NCBI GenBank assembly: GCA_907164885.2
Contig: OU015493.1
Span: 122,947,193 to 123,011,192 of the forward strand
Length of the DNA: 64,000 bases
Origin: Dolomedes plantarius
Lineage: Eukaryota; Arthropoda; Arachnida; Araneae; Dolomedidae
Direction of reading: 5' to 3'
Positions 19,622-31,512 of the stretch are shown here, in pieces. Within the stretch, counting starts at the first letter, position 1. Each line of letters opens with the position of its first letter. The translations under genes were made by a program, and so were the position numbers. The notes beneath the pieces are model-generated. The model was not told the DNA's origin. It did no database searches and saw only the letters and a list, made by a program, of their open reading frames with translations.

Positions 19622-20147
19622 GGATGTCGGAAGTAATGCCAATTGCATGCTTTCGAAACTGCATCACTAATTTGGGAATTAACTCTATAAAATTTGGGCC
19701 TTTTTCTAAACAATTGTTCAAAGAATTACCCTTTTCATCTCTAGCGGATGTATCGAACACGGGACGTATTTTTGTAGTCGTGCTATTACTCTTGAAAACG
19801 GGTTGATGTGGTAGGTAATGCCCAATACCATCATCTTCCTTGACTAATTCTACGATGCCTAAATCTATCCATTCTTTGAGGATGTCGTTGTACTCTTCTA
19901 AACGACCCTTGCAAACAAGTGTTTTTGTGGTAGATATGAGCCGTTTTTTAGCAAGTTCCTTATTATTAGTTAATTCAGGATGCCCTTCCTTCCACGGATG
20001 ACTAACTTCATATATGTTATCTTCAATCCGCTGAATAGTTCTAAGAAAGAAATTTAAAGTCTCAGCCTCTACGTCTTGTCTGGATTTTATTTCTGATGGG
20101 TCTCTAATGCCAATCATATCGAAATCCCATAATTCTGTTGGACGCAA
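19622..20147 (-). pseudogene. BEL/Pao reverse transcriptase fragment, inverted
   Basis: Minus-strand open frame 20147-19599 with strong BEL/Pao RT landmarks: LWDFDMIGIRDPSE, VSHPWKEGHPEL, AKKRLI, DLGIVELV, GHYLPHQPVFK, TKIRPVFDTSAR and GPNFIELIPKL, ending at GITSDI, just before the first catalytic motif. It is antisense to the LTRs and the integrase, joined at about 20147 to the integrase zinc finger and at about 19625 to the leader. The fragment is only the N-terminal part of RT; catalytic YxDD is absent. Confidence 0.9.
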
Positions 20148-21613
20148 GTTGCAAGTACAACACTCTGGCCTCAGAACTCTGTTATCTAACCTGAGAGAAA
20201 ATTACTGGACAATAGGTATTAGGAGAAGAGCGAAGAAAATCTGCTCTTGTTGTGTCATTTGTAAAAGATTTAAAGCTAAACGCACGGAATCTCGTTCAGT
20301 TCCTTTACCGAGAAACAGAATAAAACATGCTGCCTTATTCGAATTGACTTAGCTGGCCCTTTATTCCTACTTTCAGGTGAAAAGGCATGGATTGTCCTTT
20401 TTAAGTGCGCATTTATAGAGCTGTTCATTTAGAACTAGTTAATTCTCTATCAACCGAAGCTCCACCGAAGCTTTTGTAATGGCTCTAGAAGATTTATAGC
20501 ACGAAGAATGAGTATTATCTACACAGATAATGGCACTAATTTTGTGGGCATGAACAACTCTCTTCAAGATCTGGATTGGAAGCGTATTATGAGTTTTTCT
20601 ACCATCAAGAAAATAAGATGGAATTTCAATCCCCAAACTGCCGCTTGGTGGGGTGGATGGTGGGAGTGAATGATCCGCATGTTGAAAGAGCTCCTGAGAA
20701 GAATTTTGGGCAGATCCATTCTTAAGCATGAAGAGCTAGAAACAATCTTGTGTGATTGCGAGGCTACGATAAATTCCAGACTTCTAACGTATATCAATGA
20801 CAACTCGGAAGGATTGAAACTGTAAAGATTTGTTTATAGAGGGCGCTGCGTCGCCCGATAGATAAAGAAAAAGGAATTTCTTTAAGATGTAATGGCGTCT
20901 GTTTAGACGAATTCTGAAATCCAAACTTCGCAGATTATTAAATGTTGTTTTTTTGTGTTTAAAATGTGCTTCATTTTGTGTGTCGAATTGATGATTTCTC
21001 ACCGAGAATAAAGACCAGGACCTGATCAAAGAATACTCAAGGAATTTGAGTACCAGAATAATTTAACAGAAACTGCGCTGACACCTTCAAATTTCATGCA
21101 GGGAATCCGAGTGCTGAAGTCCCAGATTTAGATGAGATTGATCATAACAGCTTAAATAAACGATTGCGTTACCTTTAAAAACTTAGAAGTGATTTACGAA
21201 TGAGATTCCGCAACGAATATTTAGCCATGCTTGTGCATCGTGGACGAAGTCGGGAAGATACCTTGCAAGTAGGTGAGGTAGTTATTTTGGAATCCCCGGG
21301 AAAACGTATGAACTGGCCGCTGGGTCTAATAGTTGAAATTTTTCCTGGAGCAGACGGGCATTCAAGAGTTGCCAGAATAAAGACAGCTGAAGGAGAAAAA
21401 AATTAGACCTTTCCAGCGAATTTTTTCCCTAGAAATTAGAAGTCCAGAAATCCAATTTTTTCACCTGTCAAAAGACAACATTCCAGCCGTTGTGAAGATT
21501 CCCTCGGGGTCAACCAAACCAACTGATGATGGTCCAGTTCCCGCACCGTCTGTTGCTCCAGACATCCGAACCAGAACAGGACGACGTATAAAAATACCTA
21601 GATTGGACCTCTG
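20148..21613 (+). pseudogene. BEL/Pao integrase, frameshifted
   Basis: Starts with the zinc-binding domain (QHSGLRTLLSNLRENYW, then CSCCVICKRFKAKR at 20150-20285). The core is read in several frames: ELTWPF, YRAVHLELVNSLSTEA, WHFCGHEQL-like, then AWWGGW in the minus-frame complement area at 20640-20670. The C-terminal part is clean at 21200-21406 (RMRFRNEYLAML, RGRSREDTLQVGEVVILESP, WPLGLIVEIFPG). A short tail ends at TGA 21612 (PDIRTRTGRRIKIP). Conserved DUF5641-type ending; at least four breaks. Confidence 0.85.
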
Positions 21614-21671
21614 ATTATTTTTTGCAATTTAATTGTTTTAAGTTTCCATCAAATTGTAAGGTGGGAGGATA

Positions 21672-21695
21672 TGTTGAGACAAACTCCTTGATTAA
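21672..21695 (+). repeat. BEL/Pao 3' LTR, left fragment
   Basis: TGTTGAGACAAACTCC plus TTGATTAA. It matches the first 24 bp of the 5' LTR, then is cut at TTAA by the inserted piggyBac-type element. Confidence 0.85.
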
Positions 21696-21989
21696 CCCTT
21701 TCACCGGCTCAATTCGAAACTCTAATTCACCTATCCTGGCTTCTGAAACTTGTATAGTTCTACCCTTCAAGCGGCCCGATTCCCTGGAAAAAAGTTTGTT
21801 TTCACCGCAAAGTACTTCTTTCCCCCCTCCCTTTTGCTTGTCACCGCAACCCTCATTTTCCACCCCGCTAGTGTCCCCAAATTTGTTCCCCCAGCGAGAA
21901 AGCGGAATTTTTCTAGGAAACAGTACGGGTGTGTGTGTGGCTTATTCCACCCGCTCTAGCCCTAGGCTAGACCAGAGGAAAAACAGCTT

Positions 21990-24490
21990 CTGAGGGTCAT
22001 TGAGAGCCGATTATAAGAGATTTCCGTTCCTTCGAAAGACTCCTCCGTGACTTCGTATCGGCTGATGATAACGTTAAAATGCTATGAAAATTTGGCAAAA
22101 ATATTATATTCAATTTCTTTCAAACTTCAGATATTTTCAAAACAAAGCATTCGAAAATATAAATTAAACATTAAATATTTCAGATTTTAAACCATCTTTT
22201 ATAATTTTAAGTTAATAAAAAATTCTAGAGAATTTCATTAAATATTTCATCTCACTAGCATAATATTTTTCACACGTTTTCCCATAACATTTCCATGATA
22301 TGCGAATGCCTGATAATAATCATCTCCTACTTCAAGATATTTATATTTTGTGCACAACGCCATACAAACTTAATTCTTAACCCATTCTAAACAAAAAGAA
22401 AATCAATCATATTGACGTGGTATACTAATTTTATTACCTCATTGATTTCAGGAACCAAAAATTTAAACTTCAATAATTACCATTTTGTTACACAGAAGAT
22501 ACATTTTAACAGTCGTAAAAATATTTACACATTCTGAAACACTGCAAGTGGTTAAAAAATATTATAAGTGTAAATTTTATATAATTAAAACATAATAATA
22601 CACAAATTATTTAAATGTGTCATGTTACAATCACATTGTTTTATCCTATGAATTTTATATTTCATTGTTAAACGAATTACACTCACACAAAACGATAAAA
22701 GAATATTGCAGTTCACACACAGAATTACTTATTTTTTCGTATATGTAATGAAATTTTGGAAAAAAGAATTATTTTAACAACCCAAAATTAGATAATATTA
22801 AATTTTAGAATTAATATTAGAACATAATATTCCATTTTTGGCATGATCTCAAGGTTAGTACAAAAAGTGACACACAGTACCCAAAATGACTGCTCAAAGG
22901 TTATGCTTGAATATATATATGGTTTATTTACACTACTATACATTTTATATACAATAACACTTTCAAAAAAAAAGAATTCATAAAACTTTCTTCAAATTAT
23001 TTAATCCTATTCTAATTTCCTTCAAGTTAATCATTCAATGCAATTTTTCTAGATATTCACCAATGTTAACCTAAACTATCACAATTAATTTCAACAATAA
23101 ATATTTGCTAATAGATACACACATCATTGATAATCAATTCCAGCAGTAATAAAATTCCTCATCATACCTTTGTTACTACCAATTACATTCATCAATAATC
23201 TTTACTAATAGTTATACACCTCAATAATAATAGGTTTTGCCAGTAATTAAATTCCTCAACGTAACTTTGTTACTACCAATTAAAATCATCAGTAACATTT
23301 ATTAATAGTTACACACATCATATTCAAAATCATCAATCATCATTTCAAAACATAACTTTGTAATTAATATTTAAATTATTTTCAATCTTTCACTCAAAAT
23401 CTTAAAATTTTAGGAATGCCGAAATTAGAGTTCCAAATGACTTCCCTAAATGACTTCATTAATATAAAATACTCTGAAACAAATGCGCCTACCTTGGCTG
23501 ACATCGATGACACCACATGTATACAAACGAGTTTCAGTCCTCGGACTCATTAACACACACAGGTATGAGGATAATAATCCGTTGCGTCATAATTGGCAGT
23601 CCAAGTAGAATATCAGTAAACACAGTCTGGAAGTCACCACTCAGTTCTTGGTCCTTGTGCAAGGGTGCAGAGTCTCACGGCTGGCATGGAGTTGATCGTT
23701 GTGGTCAAGGAAACAGGCTCAAACTCTTAGCGTCAGTTCCAGATCATTGGGCAAGGGTGCAGAATCTCTCAGCTGGCATGGGGTTGATCCTTGTGGCTGA
23801 GGGAACAAGCTCAAATCCGTGTAATCTGGTAATCAACTATTTTATCATGCAAGGGTCAATAGCGACATGGTTTCACCCTTGCTTTTGGTTTCGACTCATT
23901 TATTCTATATGTTTCCACGACAGTATATTTTCTTTCATATTACAAATGAATAATTATATCGCTAAAAATTTGTTAGCTCTTTCTGATGTTACAATTATAG
24001 ATGCAATGATCTTGTTATAACCTTAATACATAATACCATATTTTCAAGTGCTACAATTTTTTACAACAGAAGATCGATAATAGATCGCTATATCATACAC
24101 AATTGCTTATTTCTTATTATGTGAAAATGGGATGTAAACAAAGACGTATAGTTATTTTGAATATAGAAATGTATGTTAAACATTCTATTCTTTTGTATGG
24201 TATTTTTCAAAACAGGAAGCGGGGCACAAAGCTTCATCACAAATTTTGCATGAATGGATAGAGATATTTTCTTATTCAGAAGAAATGTTTTCTTCCGTTA
24301 TTCTCTCTATTAATTTCAAACGGAAGTTCAGATTATTAAGATTCCCTCCATTTTTTTTTTGTAAAGAAGGAATGAATTCCAAACGGAAATATCTAAAAGG
24401 TGCCTGACAATTTTTTTATAATATTTTTTCTGTTATCATCGTTTTTCTTATATCCCATAATTTTCTGTTATCGTTTTTCTTATTTTGCCA
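21990..24490. other. Non-coding interior of the piggyBac-type element, left
   Basis: Very AT-rich. 23100-23330 has an imperfect tandem copy of AAATTCCTCAnCnTnnCTTTGTT-type words about 100 bp apart. 23517-24020 is open by chance over a 92-bp duplication. No recognised protein. Confidence 0.5.
23610..23835 (+). repeat. Tandem duplication, period about 92 bp
   Basis: CAAGGGTGCAGAGTCTC at 23660 recurs as CAAGGGTGCAGAATCTC at 23752, each followed by GGCATGG and GTTGATC. Two copies; each also has a preceding TTGGTCC/ATTGGGC variant. The copies diverge by roughly one base in seven. Confidence 0.7.
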
Positions 24491-24495
24491 TAATT

Positions 24496-24759
24496 TTAAA
24501 TAGATGCATCCATTCTGTCCACACCACCCATTGTATGGTTGCAATCCAGAACTGGTACGGGTTTTTTATAAGTTTTCCCATGTTTTGCTATATTTTGCAT
24601 TTCTGTGGAATGGATCGTGCTTAAACTGGCAACAGATCTTTTATCATGCCACTTCATTATCAAAGTTTTCCCCCGTTGATAAGCAATCAGCTCACCCTTT
24701 TTCATTTTCTTATTTTTGATTGATTTGCGAATTAATAACAATTTTGGAACAACATCCAA
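24496..24759 (-). pseudogene. piggyBac transposase C-terminal fragment
   Basis: Reads KKMKKGELIAYQRGKTLIMK, WHDKRSVASLSTIHS, KPVPVLDCNHTMGGVDRMD. The pattern L-K-G-E-x-x-A-x-Q, W-x-D-K-R-x-V, L-S-T-I-H and N-x-x-M-G-G-V-D-R-x-D is diagnostic of the piggyBac DDE_Tnp_1_7 domain near its end, including the last catalytic Asp region. Upstream and downstream parts are missing. The start is set by open frame only. Confidence 0.85.
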
Positions 24760-26400
24760 AATTAATTTTTATAATATTTATATTGCAGCCGAAAAATTTT
24801 GTTGATGAATGAATATTCATGCTTAATTTATGACTTGCCAATTTTCATGGTTTTCATGCAGAAAACCAAATTTTTGAAATATCAGAATTAAAAATTTAGT
24901 ATTTTCTCGCAACACACATATTGGATTTGAGTTCAATTGAATGCACTATTTAGACGCTATTGCACATACGTACATACACAAGTTTATAGTTAAATACACA
25001 ATTTTACAAATCAGTTTAGTTTTAATCATATTCTTTTTGTGTCTATGAAAATACATCTTTTTTTTAACTGCAATTTTAAGATTGTATCGGTCATATCAAT
25101 GTCCTAGTTAAATGCTGTAATAAAGAAATTCCGATAATTTGGTTGTTTAGAGAGCTTAGGTCAATTTTTAGTACTCGAAGACTAATTTGACCGGGACTTA
25201 CTGCTTAATGTCGATACAGATGAATACAAACATTCATATAGAAAAGGGACTCGAACCTGCGAACTCCAGCACCGTAAGGTTCACCCGGAAAATTATGTTT
25301 TCATTAATTTGCTTCCGACCATTATCAAAAATCAATGAAATTTTAAGGAAACAGCTACGGGGTCCGAAAATCCTCTCACTGCGAAGTCGGCTACGCAAGA
25401 GAGGGGTACGAAATCAGGAGAAAATTCCTATCTCATGAGGATGATCAAAATTGTGGAGATAACCTCGAATGTGACGCTCTAAACGCCTTACACCTGATAA
25501 TCTGGGTAGGTAGTTCATCGTGAGTTAAAAAAAAAAAAGAAACACCTAAGAATTTCTCACCAATCCCTCCAACCCATTAATTTACAGATTAAAACAAGAT
25601 GTCAGAAGACCGAGATGAAGAACTAAACAATATTTTGTTACACGAGGGTTAATTAGATAGACTGGAACCTACTTTTAAAGCCGATTACGAAAGGCGGGAA
25701 TCATCCATGCCAGAAGTAGGATTCGGGACCGAAAGACAGAGCCCTACCATTCAGCCATTTCCCAGTATGAAGCACTGTACAACATCAAATAACTTTTCAA
25801 ACTTGTATGGAAAGTAATAAAATAATAATTGAAAAGTTTGAAATGTAGCCAAATTGATAAAATAAAATAAAATATGTTTAGACATTATTTTAGTTATTAA
25901 AATCGTTATTTTAGTTATAAAAGTTATTAAAAGACGATTAATTAAATTTAAATATACATAATTTAAATATACAGTACATGAATTAAATCCTGATTTAAAT
26001 TAGGATTTAAATCACTTGATTTTTTAAAAAAATCATTGATTTAAATCAAAATTACTTATGTATATATTTTTACATTATGCTTTTTTCAAATGTAATTTTA
26101 TTAGCTATAATGGCTTTATCTAGATTGTAAAGTAAAAGATAAAGTAGGAGGGAACTTCTATCATTGCAATATCATATTTTATCTATCACTGCGATTAGTA
26201 AGTGTTTTGTTGACATAGGATAAAAAAAATCATGGTTTCATGTATTTAATATATAATTTATCATATGTAAATACTAATAGTGCAATGAAAACTTTATCAT
26301 TAATCGTAATAATAATTTAATCATAATTTAAATTATTGCCTTTGAAATTTTTAACTTGTTAATGTTTAAAAAAATAAAAATTCGCGAATCTCCCAGATTA
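24760..26400. other. Non-coding interior of the piggyBac-type element, right
   Basis: Around 25240-25270 GGGACTCGAACCTGCGAACT is the complement of a tRNA-like B box, perhaps a minus-strand SINE remnant. A short frame from ATG 25599 (MSEDRDEELNNI) stops after 17 codons and is unrecognised. The rest is AT-rich. Confidence 0.35.
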
Positions 26401-26854
26401 TGATCCTAGGGAAATTCATAAGCGCCCTGTTCTTGTGGCCTTACAACAGCCAGATAGCTATTCCACACCCTCCATTCTTGACCTTCCTTCTTGGAAACTG
26501 ATGCAATTACCGAACATCTGACTTTTCGGGAAAGTCGATATGCAACCCCCCCCCCCCAACGTACCAACGTCGCTCTATTCAGACCCCCATCCCGTGAATG
26601 CGTCAGAATCGGAGATGTACATGTAGGGGTCTTCATTCCCCAATTTCGGACAATTCGAGGTTGTAAATCAAGCACCTTTTATCGTTCCGAAAACGGGGGA
26701 AAAACTCCGTGCAGTGCTGGAAAAATAACCTGCGCCTGCTCAGGGGTACGTCACTGCCCGAATGAGACGGCTAAGGTCGGACGTAATATTTCGTCACTGC
26801 CCGGATGAGACAGTCAGGGCTCGACGTAATATTTCGTCACTGCCGTTGAAAGGG

Positions 26855-27024
26855 TTAATGTAAATTCGTTTGTCTTTGCAGCAGAACTGCCTCTCAACTC
26901 CACATCAACAAAATGTAAGCAGTTCCGCTTTCGTTCTAAATTGTAGCGTGTATCGTAAGTAAGGCGTATTAAATAAAGTGCTTGTTCTAAAGTGTTCATA
27001 GTCACTATCGAACAGTTTCTCACA
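26855..27024 (+). repeat. BEL/Pao 3' LTR, right fragment
   Basis: Resumes at the duplicated TTAA (26855-26858) with TGTAAATTCGTTTG and runs to TTTCTCACA at 27024, matching 19469-19603 apart from a 35-bp indel. Includes the TATTAAATAAAG signal. Confidence 0.85.
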
Positions 27025-27281
27025 CCGGACGTTCTATCGATTGTTTATGATTTTCAGCAGTTGGCGATAACGATTCGACAAGTCATCTTTGAATGGATCG
27101 CGACCCTTAAACTATCACTTTCATTTAGTTCTGAAATTTATCTTCTTCTACCAAACCACAATCAAAATATCATACAATGGCTGTCAAATATTAATGACTT
27201 ACGAAAGATTACACACTATTCGAGATGGAAAACGTATTACAATCAAACGTATTACAATTCAATATTAGATGTAGGTAGAGC

Positions 27282-27490
27282 ATCACCATTTACAGTTATT
27301 CGCAAATGATTAGAACCAATTATAAAAACTGTAATTTTATGTGGTCTGCAAAATATACACTTTAGAGGAAATTGGGATTTTAGACAATTTTCATTTGAAC
27401 AGGAGTTTATCGGCCATGAAAACAATTTTCGAGCTTTGTTAAGAACCACAATCGATGCTGCCGATGAAAACCTCATTGAACGTTTTTGAT
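27282..27490 (+). pseudogene. hAT transposase (ZMYM1/P52rIPK-like) fragment
   Basis: With one stop near 27307, reads EPIIKTVILCGLQNIHFRGN, then FEQEFIGHENNFRALLRTTI and DAADENLIERF. The pattern I-L-C-G-x-Q-N-I-x-x-R-G-H/N, then G-N-F-R-A-L-L-R-x-x-I-D-A-x-D belongs to the DUF4371-type hAT group. It differs from the transposase at 11696 and is a separate scrap that lies 258 bp right of the BEL insertion. Confidence 0.7.
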
Positions 27491-28279
27491 AGGAAAATTG
27501 CGTGGTGCGTAGTTAACGTGGCGATATTCGCCTTGTTTACTTTTATCTTGTCACTTCCTAACATGCGGTTGAAGTGTCAGCCATTTAAACATCACAAGAA
27601 CGCGATGGTATTCAGCTTGTCGGCTGTTGCAAATATGACGTCATAGTTTTATTCTTTTGCGTATTTGCCATATGAAACTACTTTTTTTTAGCGGACCATG
27701 TTTGGCCGTATGTAACTGTAGACCGTGTTTCTTATGCAAATGTTTGATTGTATAAAAGAACGGGTTTGTTAATGTCTGTTTCATTGCCAAGGCTAAAAAC
27801 TATTAAATTTTTATAAAATAAAATAAAATCTATTTTACAATCCTTAAACTTCCTTCTAGCACTTATTATTTGTTTCTGAGTAAATCCTTTTGGATTTGCT
27901 CAATTTCCTGGTTTTAGAACTCACGGATTCTGAACCTTATCTCTCTATCAAAACTCTTTTCTTCCTCCTACCTGCCAACTGAAAACCAGCTTTCAGACAG
28001 CTATTGACTCCGCCTCCACCAGAGAAGCGTCACGAAGATCCTGGAGACGTCCATTGAGAACTCTTCATTTCACCCTCCAAAGCTCTGACCTTAAAATTTC
28101 TGCTTCACTTTTGTGTTGTAATTTACGCTTCCGAAGATATTAAAAAACGAACATTCCTTTTCTCATTTCGGTGGAACTTTCGCTCTCCGTTGTCAACATC
28201 GTGAAATATCTGTGTTAGAAGGCGATGGCCTAGGTAACACAGTTAATCACATGTTCCTATGGTCCTATGGTCCTATGTC
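27491..28279. other. Spacer before the LINE
   Basis: No recognised gene. It may include 5' parts of the degenerate LINE and remains of the hAT copy. A CCTATGGT triplet repeat sits at 28256-28278. Confidence 0.35.
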
Positions 28280-29431
28280 TGTCTCATTCAGCCAGTCGGA
28301 CAGTCAATCCATATACTGTGTAAAAGAATTAACAAGTTCTTGGATGATAACAATGTCATTATTAATGCACAATTTGGCTTTAGAGCCCAACATTCCACTA
28401 CACATCAGCTACTCCGAGTAACGGAATATATCCATGATGGATTCCAGAAGCGGATGCAGAATGGCGCAATTCTCTTCGACATAGAAAAAGCTTTCGACCG
28501 CGTATTGCATAGCGCGCTAATTTATAAACTAATTAAACTTAAGATGTCATCTGCTGTTATTCACCTAATTCGCTCTTATCTGCTTAACAGAACCTTTAAA
28601 GTTCACCACACACAATCAATTTCCTCACTTCGTAACATTAATGCTGGAGTTCCTCAGGGCTCCAAGTTAGGACCTGTTTTATTTAATATATTTATTAATG
28701 ATATCCCACATTCTCCACACACTACACTAGCCATGTTTGCGGACGACACGGTAATCTTAGCGAAGCATCGCAATACTAAATATATGCACAAGCAACTCCA
28801 AAGGCATGTTGACATTCTTGAACGTTGGTTCGAACGGTGGAGAATTAAACTAAATCCTGCTAAAATGAAAGCCATATTTTTTAGCTATAACAGGATTCCA
28901 CCTCCGCCGGTCACAGTATGTGGTCATCTGGTACACTTTGAGAGAGAGGAGAAATACCTTGGAATTTACTTGGACAGCAAGCTAACTTGGAGAAAAAATA
29001 TATAATACATTATTAGAAAGTTCTTTATGGCACGTAGGGATATCGCACATCTCTTGTATCAGAACCAAATGAGTATTGATAATAAACTTTTATTGTATAA
29101 GACCGTGCTTCGCCCAATTCTGATGTATGCTGTTCCGGTTTGGGGCTTAGAAGCTGACACTCATATCCAGAGACTGCAAACTATACAAAACAAGACTCTT
29201 CGTGGTATCAGCAAGACGCCATGGTACCTACGTAACGCTCTTATTCATAGGGATCTGGCTATCGAACCATTTCGGCATTATACTAAAGATCTGGCTACGA
29301 ACTTTTACAATAGGATATACTCAATTAATAACGTAGAACTTGCTAACCTGCCTGATTATGATCCTAAGGAGTGTTTTAGGCGCCCGAAGGCTACTTTGGT
29401 TATGAACCCCGGCCTTGTTCCTGTTCGGTAA
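28280..29431 (+). pseudogene. Jockey-like reverse transcriptase with one premature stop
   Basis: Frame from about 28280 to the stop at 29429-29431, interrupted only by TAA at 29003-29005; both halves are in the same frame. RT motifs in order: NAQFGFRAQHSTTHQL, LFDIEKAFDRVLH, INAGVPQGSKLGPVLFNIFI and the catalytic MFADDTVILAK. These are followed by the thumb (LERWFERWRIKLNPAKM) and ERE-EKYLGIYLDSKLTWRK. After the stop come IIRKFFMARRDIAHLL and YAVPVWGLEADTHIQRLQTI. Active-site Asp pair intact. 5' truncation plus one nonsense codon make this copy non-autonomous but young. Confidence 0.9.
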
Positions 29432-30065
29432 TTCCTTTCCTTATAAAAATTCAATATTACAATAGCCCAGCTACTTCTGGTTTCTGACCTGTCTTTCTTT
29501 TTCGATCGTTCCTCTTTCTACCATGCGATTCCCCCTCGGACCAGCTGTTTTCTGGAGAAGGGGATTGATAACCTATTCCAGAAATTCCAATCCTGCTTGC
29601 TTTCCTCTTTGATTTCGCTACTCACACCTTACGGACTTCGGACCTACCGCCCTTTCGTGTAACTTCAACTAACTTGTTTTTTTTTTATCCCAATCATATT
29701 CCAAATTTTTTTATTTTATTATTATTATTTCTATTATTATTTATTTATATAATATCTTGCTTCACCCCTTGTTTAATTTCTCCATTATCATTTAAGTTAG
29801 CCATGCCACATTGGTTACTCGTACTCGTTCTAGTTAATTAGTTGATTTTTCAACTAATTAAATTATTCTTTCTCCCTCATTCATTGTCAACACTATTTGT
29901 AAACTTGAGAACCGTTAATCTTATGTCACATACTAACCTTGATACTGAGGATAAGGAGCTCTTGCTCTCTGGTGCCTCTATAGTGTTTTATGTCAATATC
30001 AATGTCAATGGACAGTCAGTCTGTAGCATCTGTCAATCTCTCACTCTCGGTAAGAGGTGGAGATA
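28280..30065 (+). mobile_element. Jockey-like LINE, 5'-truncated
   Basis: Begins inside ORF2 reverse transcriptase; all of ORF1, the endonuclease and the first RT blocks are missing. ORF2 ends at 29431 and is followed by a 3' UTR-like stretch to roughly 30065. The 3' limit is a guess. Confidence 0.75.
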
Positions 30066-31512
30066 GAATCTTTTCATGTACGAGTATATTTTTTCTTTAT
30101 GAGCAGTTGGCTCGTTATTATGTTATCCATTTGTGCATATTCATCTGTACATATTAAATGCTTTTAACTTCTACGAATCTTGTCATCATTCAAATGTCCC
30201 TATTACACTGCGCGTCCTGCACAGCAGTTTTAAACATTCTGTCAAAAACGCTAACTATATTAGCTGGAACATACAGAATCAAATTATACATAAATGCATG
30301 AAACAAAATAGTTTTTAACCGTTTGGTCGAAAAATTAATTCGGTGAAATGATTTTCCAATTCTTGCCGATGGAACTTATAACATTTCTACCTCTGAAAAA
30401 TCTTCACCATTGGACGAATTAGCTTTGCAATAAAAACGCCGAAAGATTAATGTAAACACAACTGAAGAAATTCAAGAGCTTTGTAAAAAGGAAAGAAAAC
30501 TTGATTTTATTCAATAGACAAATTTTTATAATCACCTAATGAATTTTAATTAAATATATATTTTTTCATTCAACTCTCCCCCTCCCCTCCACTCCACACA
30601 CGATTAAATTCTGAGTGCTCCGCTACTCCAATAAACATGCTTCCTCTTTGGCCATGGCTGAAGAGAGATAATCGGCGTGAAGAGCTAGGGGCGATGAACC
30701 CGTCCTGAGTGGTAGTCACTGGCCTGGACAACCGAGTGTATTTCAACTAATTGTCCTCAGTACTACGTAACGTATTTCAACGGGTAGAGTCATGACACTG
30801 CTTCCCCCTCCCCAGAAGATTTCCAAAGCTAAAATTTTAAAAAGTATATAATAAAATGAAGGCAGCGAAAAATATTAAAAAATAAGATATTAAAGTTTTG
30901 TTGAAATCATGAATGATGCAAATGACTTTACTTTCCTGTTCTCTGAAATCAGTGCTAGATGTTGCATACGAAAAAACCGAGTTCGTGAAATCAAACACAT
31001 CCCTATAAATCAACGCAAAAAGCATTCTAATGGACGCACGCACATGATTACTCGCCACGAAGGTACTCCTTCCACCTGTCTTTTTCTTCAAGGTTTCAGA
31101 AGACTTCCTGGGAAAGGAGTATTTCTATGACCTGTATCGCCAATGTAATCGCGCTAATTTATTTATTTTTTTAAGCTCTTTTGAGTAAATGCAGTTGTGT
31201 ATCGGCTTCCTCCTCTGCAGTCCCAGCTCAAAAAATCACCTGTGGCTCACCTACAGTTGAGCATAGTGTTATTTCTGAGAAGTTTTCCGGAACATGGTAA
31301 TTCTGAAATACTGGAATTAAAGCAAACACTACAGGGGAAAAATAGTAATTATTTCTTGTAGAAAATAATTCTAATATGCCTGAAAGTACACGAAAAGAAA
31401 AGAAAAAAGTTTTGAAATCATAATTTACTGCACAACACAAACACGCGTAAAGAATGTTTATTTCCCTCAATGGCAACAGCCCGTAAAACAACAACAGAGA
31501 TACGAAGTTGTC
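30066..31512. other. Intergenic/upstream region of XPO4
   Basis: AT-rich with scattered short open frames that match nothing. The last part should contain the XPO4 promoter and 5' UTR; no convincing TATA or initiator motif was picked out. Confidence 0.4.

Larger units (their letters stand above)
21696..26854 (-). mobile_element. piggyBac-type element inserted at TTAA in the BEL LTR
   Basis: The ends CCCTTTCACCGG and CCGTTGAAAGGG are inverted repeats, flanked by TTAA at 21692-21695 and 26855-26858. Subterminal repeats of GTAATATTTCGTCACTGCC occur twice near the right end (26781-26843). A piggyBac transposase C-terminal fragment lies inside on the minus strand at 24496-24759. At 5.16 kb it is large for the family, and most of the interior is non-coding AT-rich sequence, so later insertions are likely. 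Confidence 0.85.
19449..27024 (+). mobile_element. BEL/Pao LTR retrotransposon with internal inversion and nested piggyBac
   Basis: The 5' LTR 19449-19603 and the 3' LTR (21672-21695 plus 26859-27024) have TG...CA ends and the same orientation. CCGGA is duplicated exactly outside both ends (19444-19448 and 27025-27029), a 5-bp target duplication as expected for BEL/Pao. TCTGGCGTCCGCGACAGGAT follows the 5' LTR in the leader/primer-binding position. Inside, an RT segment is inverted and the integrase is in sense. A 5159-bp element is inserted in the 3' LTR. Without it the provirus would be about 2.4 kb, so gag, protease and much of RT are deleted. Confidence 0.88.

Noticed and set aside
19599..19713. 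Several overlapping open frames on both strands around the BEL leader
   Set aside because: Shadows of the inverted RT fragment and LTR; only the BEL/Pao RT frame has family motifs.
23517..24020. Plus-strand open frame of 167 codons
   Set aside because: It spans a 92-bp tandem duplication, composition is atypical and nothing recognisable; chance opening of a repeat.
25235..25275. tRNA gene on the minus strand
   Set aside because: Only a B-box-like GGTTCGAGTCC is present; no acceptor stem or cloverleaf could be folded. At best a SINE scrap.
26491..26808. Overlapping plus and minus open frames of 105 and 89 codons
   Set aside because: GC-richer end of the piggyBac-type element, including a C run; no family similarity.
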